A DNA stretch of 13,859 nt, from the NCBI GenBank assembly GCA_038203095.1, contig JBBREH010000034.1:1-13859 (forward strand), written 5' to 3'. Under the pieces are notes generated by a model. The model made no database searches. It was not told the DNA's origin and was given only the letters and a program-made list of their open reading frames with translations. The first letter of the stretch is position 1; each line of letters opens with the position of its first letter. The DNA comes from PALSA-1336 sp038203095 (GTDB lineage: Bacteria > Patescibacteriota > Doudnabacteria > UBA920). Of this stretch, positions 12,415-13,859 are shown piece after piece. The translations under genes were made by a program, and so were the position numbers.

Positions 12415-13557
12415 ATGTCTCAACAAATTACCATAAACCTCGACGAAGAAAACCGCCTAAAAAACGAACTGGAAAAACGCACAGACTTTGAAGCGTTGCG
12501 TATAAAACGCTATTTATGCATGCCGGACTTATCCAGAACACAGGGCAACCCGATTAAAGAAGTTGTTGACCGAATTTTAGCCAGCAATTATTTCAAAGAT
12601 TTGGATGTTATTCAAACGCCCGAAATTGTCCCTGCTGACATAAGTTTTGATTTGTTTGATTTTCCCGTCAACCATCCCGCCAGAAGTAAAAGCGACACTT
12701 ATTACGTTGACGAGAAAAATATTTTACGTACGCACACCACAATAATGTGGTACTACTATTTAAATGACTCCAATGTAAAAAAGCGATTGGCGCAAAATAA
12801 GCCTGTCGGTTGTTTTAGTTTTGGTAAAGTTTACCGCAAAGATGAAATTGACCGTAAGCATATGAATGTCTTTCATCAAATTGATGGCTGGTATTTGGCA
12901 CCAAAAAATCTTAAAACCGTTACCCAATCTGATCTTGAAGAATCCTTGGGCAATATTGCCAAAGCAGTTTTTGGTCCGAATATCAAATATCGTTTAAACA
13001 AAGATACTTTTCCCTATACAGACCCATCTTTAGAAATGGAAGTCGATTTAAACGGCAATTGGGTAGAAGTTGTAGGTTGCGGTGTTGTTAAAGGCTCTGT
13101 CTTAGATAAACTTGGAGTGGATTCAACAAATTACACGGGCTGGGCTTTTGGATTTGGACTGGAAAGACTTGCCATTGCTAGTATGGAACTGCCGGATATC
13201 CGCCTTTTATGGAGCGATGATAAACGGGTAAAAAAGCAATTAAAGCTTGGTCAAAAATTTGTTGAAGTCAGCAAATTTCCGCCCATTACCCGCGACATTT
13301 CATTTGTTGTGGACAAAAGCTTTGTGCCCAATAATTATTTTGACTTAGTGCGCGATGTAACAGGGGACTTAGCCGAAGAAGTCACCTTACTCGATAAATT
13401 TGAGAGCGAAAAAAAATTCGGCAAAGACAAAATAAGCTACACCTACCGCATTATTTACCGATCGGCCGAACGCACCCTCACCACCTCGGAAGTTGAACCC
13501 TTGCAAAACAAGCTCTACGAACTCACCAAAACCCAGTTTAACGCCGAATTGCGATAA
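12415..13557 (+). CDS. pheS: Phenylalanyl-tRNA synthetase, PheS catalytic core fused to FDX-ACB
   Basis: Charges tRNA-Phe with phenylalanine. From ATG 12415 the product has 380 residues; a TTG at 12370 would add an unconvincing 15. Class II motifs are present: FDFPVNHPAR (81-90, motif 1 region), LRTHTT (104-109), GKVYRKDEIDRKHMNVFHQI (137-156, motif 2), FPYTDPSLEMEV (199-210), WVEVVGCGVV (216-225) and GWAFGFGLERLAI (242-254, motif 3). Residues about 287-380 are an FDX-ACB anticodon-binding domain (KFPPITRDISFVVD ... YRSAERTLTTSEVEPLQNKL). In normal bacteria that domain is the C-terminus of the separate beta subunit. The N-terminal coiled coil of bacterial PheS is missing. Both points match monomeric mitochondrial PheRS. 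The start has no Shine-Dalgarno site. Confidence 0.92.
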   Translation: MSQQITINLDEENRLKNELEKRTDFEALRIKRYLCMPDLSRTQGNPIKEVVDRILASNYFKDLDVIQTPEIVPADISFDLFDFPVNHPARSKSDTYYVDEKNILRTHTTIMWYYYLNDSNVKKRLAQNKPVGCFSFGKVYRKDEIDRKHMNVFHQIDGWYLAPKNLKTVTQSDLEESLGNIAKAVFGPNIKYRLNKDTFPYTDPSLEMEVDLNGNWVEVVGCGVVKGSVLDKLGVDSTNYTGWAFGFGLERLAIASMELPDIRLLWSDDKRVKKQLKLGQKFVEVSKFPPITRDISFVVDKSFVPNNYFDLVRDVTGDLAEEVTLLDKFESEKKFGKDKISYTYRIIYRSAERTLTTSEVEPLQNKLYELTKTQFNAELR

Positions 13558-13595
13558 AATTTTAGTTTTCGACCTTGTAGAGAAACTAAAATTTT
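13556..13595 (+). repeat. 13-bp stem-loop at the pheS stop codon
   Basis: A perfect inverted repeat (13556-13568 with 13583-13595, loop of 14) beginning in the TAA stop of pheS. It is A/T-rich and ends in TTTTG; it may stabilise the mRNA 3' end or assist the stronger terminator that follows. Confidence 0.6.
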
Positions 13596-13610
13596 GTCTT
13601 AGCATGCAGC

Positions 13611-13637
13611 GGAGGCCATCGGCCTCCATTTTGGGTT
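13611..13637 (+). terminator. Intrinsic terminator after pheS
   Basis: GGAGGCC, loop ATC, GGCCTCC: a perfect 7-bp GC stem with a tight loop, followed by ATTTTGGGTTT. This ends the PheRS transcript and separates it from the mobile-element-like region to the right. Confidence 0.85.
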
Positions 13638-13684
13638 TATTACGGATAGCGCCAGTCACTATAATAAGGTAACAAATAAGCGTG

Positions 13685-13715
13685 CTATATATAGGATATT
13701 TTCCCCTTATATAAG
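13685..13715 (+). repeat. Two 10-bp palindromes 21 bp apart
   Basis: CTATATATAG (13685-13694) and CTTATATAAG (13706-13715) are both perfect palindromes and their centres are 21 bp apart, two helical turns. They lie between the pheS terminator and the transposase start. They may be operator-like sites or part of the end of the element; the AT-rich sequence makes chance palindromes more likely. Confidence 0.4.
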
Positions 13716-13767
13716 CTCAAAAAAAGAGTTAATGGTAAATTCGTGAGGCTAAAATTCAGGCTTTCTG

Positions 13768-13805
13768 CCATAATGAAGGTAAATTATTAACAATAATTAT
13801 TATGG
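13768..13805 (+). promoter_or_regulatory. Stem-loop covering the transposase start codon
   Basis: CCATAAT (13768-13774) pairs with ATTATGG (13799-13805), and inside it AATTATT (13782-13788) pairs with AATAATT (13792-13798), leaving a 7-nt bulge on one side. The ATG at 13802-13804 lies in the stem. Hairpins that hide the start codon are a known way for insertion sequences to avoid translation from readthrough transcripts. Confidence 0.45.
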
Positions 13806-13859
13806 CTTTTAAAAAAATGCCCGAAATGTAAGTCTAGACACACGAAAAGGAATGGAAGC
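13802..13859 (+). pseudogene. Start of a zinc-ribbon transposase, cut by window edge
   Basis: From ATG 13802 the frame reads MAFKK, then an A7 run (13811-13817), then MPEM and a stop. In the +1 frame after the run the sequence reads CPKCKSRHTKRNGS, the N-terminal zinc-ribbon pattern (CxxC...xNG) of IS1/IS1595-like transposases and related proteins. The +1 frame has no start of its own, because a TAA lies upstream and only TTA codons follow it. The gene thus seems frame-broken within its first ten codons, or needs slippage on the A-run, or the A-run is miscounted by one. It continues beyond the window. The element's left end would lie between 13640 and 13768, but I cannot place terminal repeats without the right end. 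Confidence 0.5.

Noticed and set aside
606..13557. UGA recoded as Gly or Trp
   Set aside because: TGA ends the helicase gene sensibly and no in-frame TGA is needed to keep conserved domains open.
1..13859. CRISPR array or phage-defence gene of a known type
   Set aside because: There are no regularly spaced repeats and no cas genes. RmuC and UvrD-like proteins are common housekeeping genes, so by themselves they do not mark a defence island.

Overview
The window reads as chromosome of a Candidate Phyla Radiation (Patescibacteria, probably Parcubacteria-like) bacterium. I infer this from moderate to low GC, very short gaps between genes, few clear Shine-Dalgarno sites, many small unclassified membrane proteins, a membrane-anchored protein with calcium loops and headless pilin-like modules, and an unusual phenylalanyl-tRNA synthetase. 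UGA is used as a stop, so the Gracilibacteria/Absconditabacteria recoding does not apply. Everything except the three tRNAs is on the + strand.

Layout. 1-520: three minus-strand tRNAs (initiator fMet, a CAU-anticodon Met/Ile2-type tRNA, Asp), all with encoded CCA, separated by stem-loops and terminators. 520-606: divergent promoters. 606-2250: rmuC, then an unrecognised gene split by a frame break at an A6 run. 2304-4507: a fossil copy of the start of an NYN-RNase gene, a 5-TM membrane protein, the intact NYN-domain RNase and a 367-residue HTH-like protein. 4508-4831: AT-rich gap with small coding scraps. 4832-9635: a compact operon of HTH protein (broken at an A5 run), PIN-domain nuclease, a homologous HTH protein, and a UvrD-type helicase fused to a RecB-like nuclease. 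9636-9878: gap with a 48-codon orphan reading frame. 9879-11787: 4-TM protein and the calcium-loop/pilin-like surface protein. 11876-13557: a free-standing EMAP-type tRNA-binding domain and a PheS fused to the FDX-ACB domain. 13558-13859: strong terminator, then the first codons of a zinc-ribbon transposase running off the edge, also with a frame break at an A7 run.

How the genes may work together. The central part (2881-9635) places two metal-dependent RNase folds (NYN and PIN), each next to proteins that look like chains of helix-turn-helix domains. The second unit is tightly coupled to a helicase-nuclease. This is the best candidate for an undescribed module, either toxin-antitoxin-like or a nucleic-acid processing/defence unit. 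The PheRS locus is the second point of interest: it keeps the N-terminal tRNA-binding OB domain and the C-terminal anticodon-binding domain of the beta subunit, but not the large middle part, and resembles monomeric mitochondrial PheRS.

All similarity statements come from reading motifs by eye; no database search was run.
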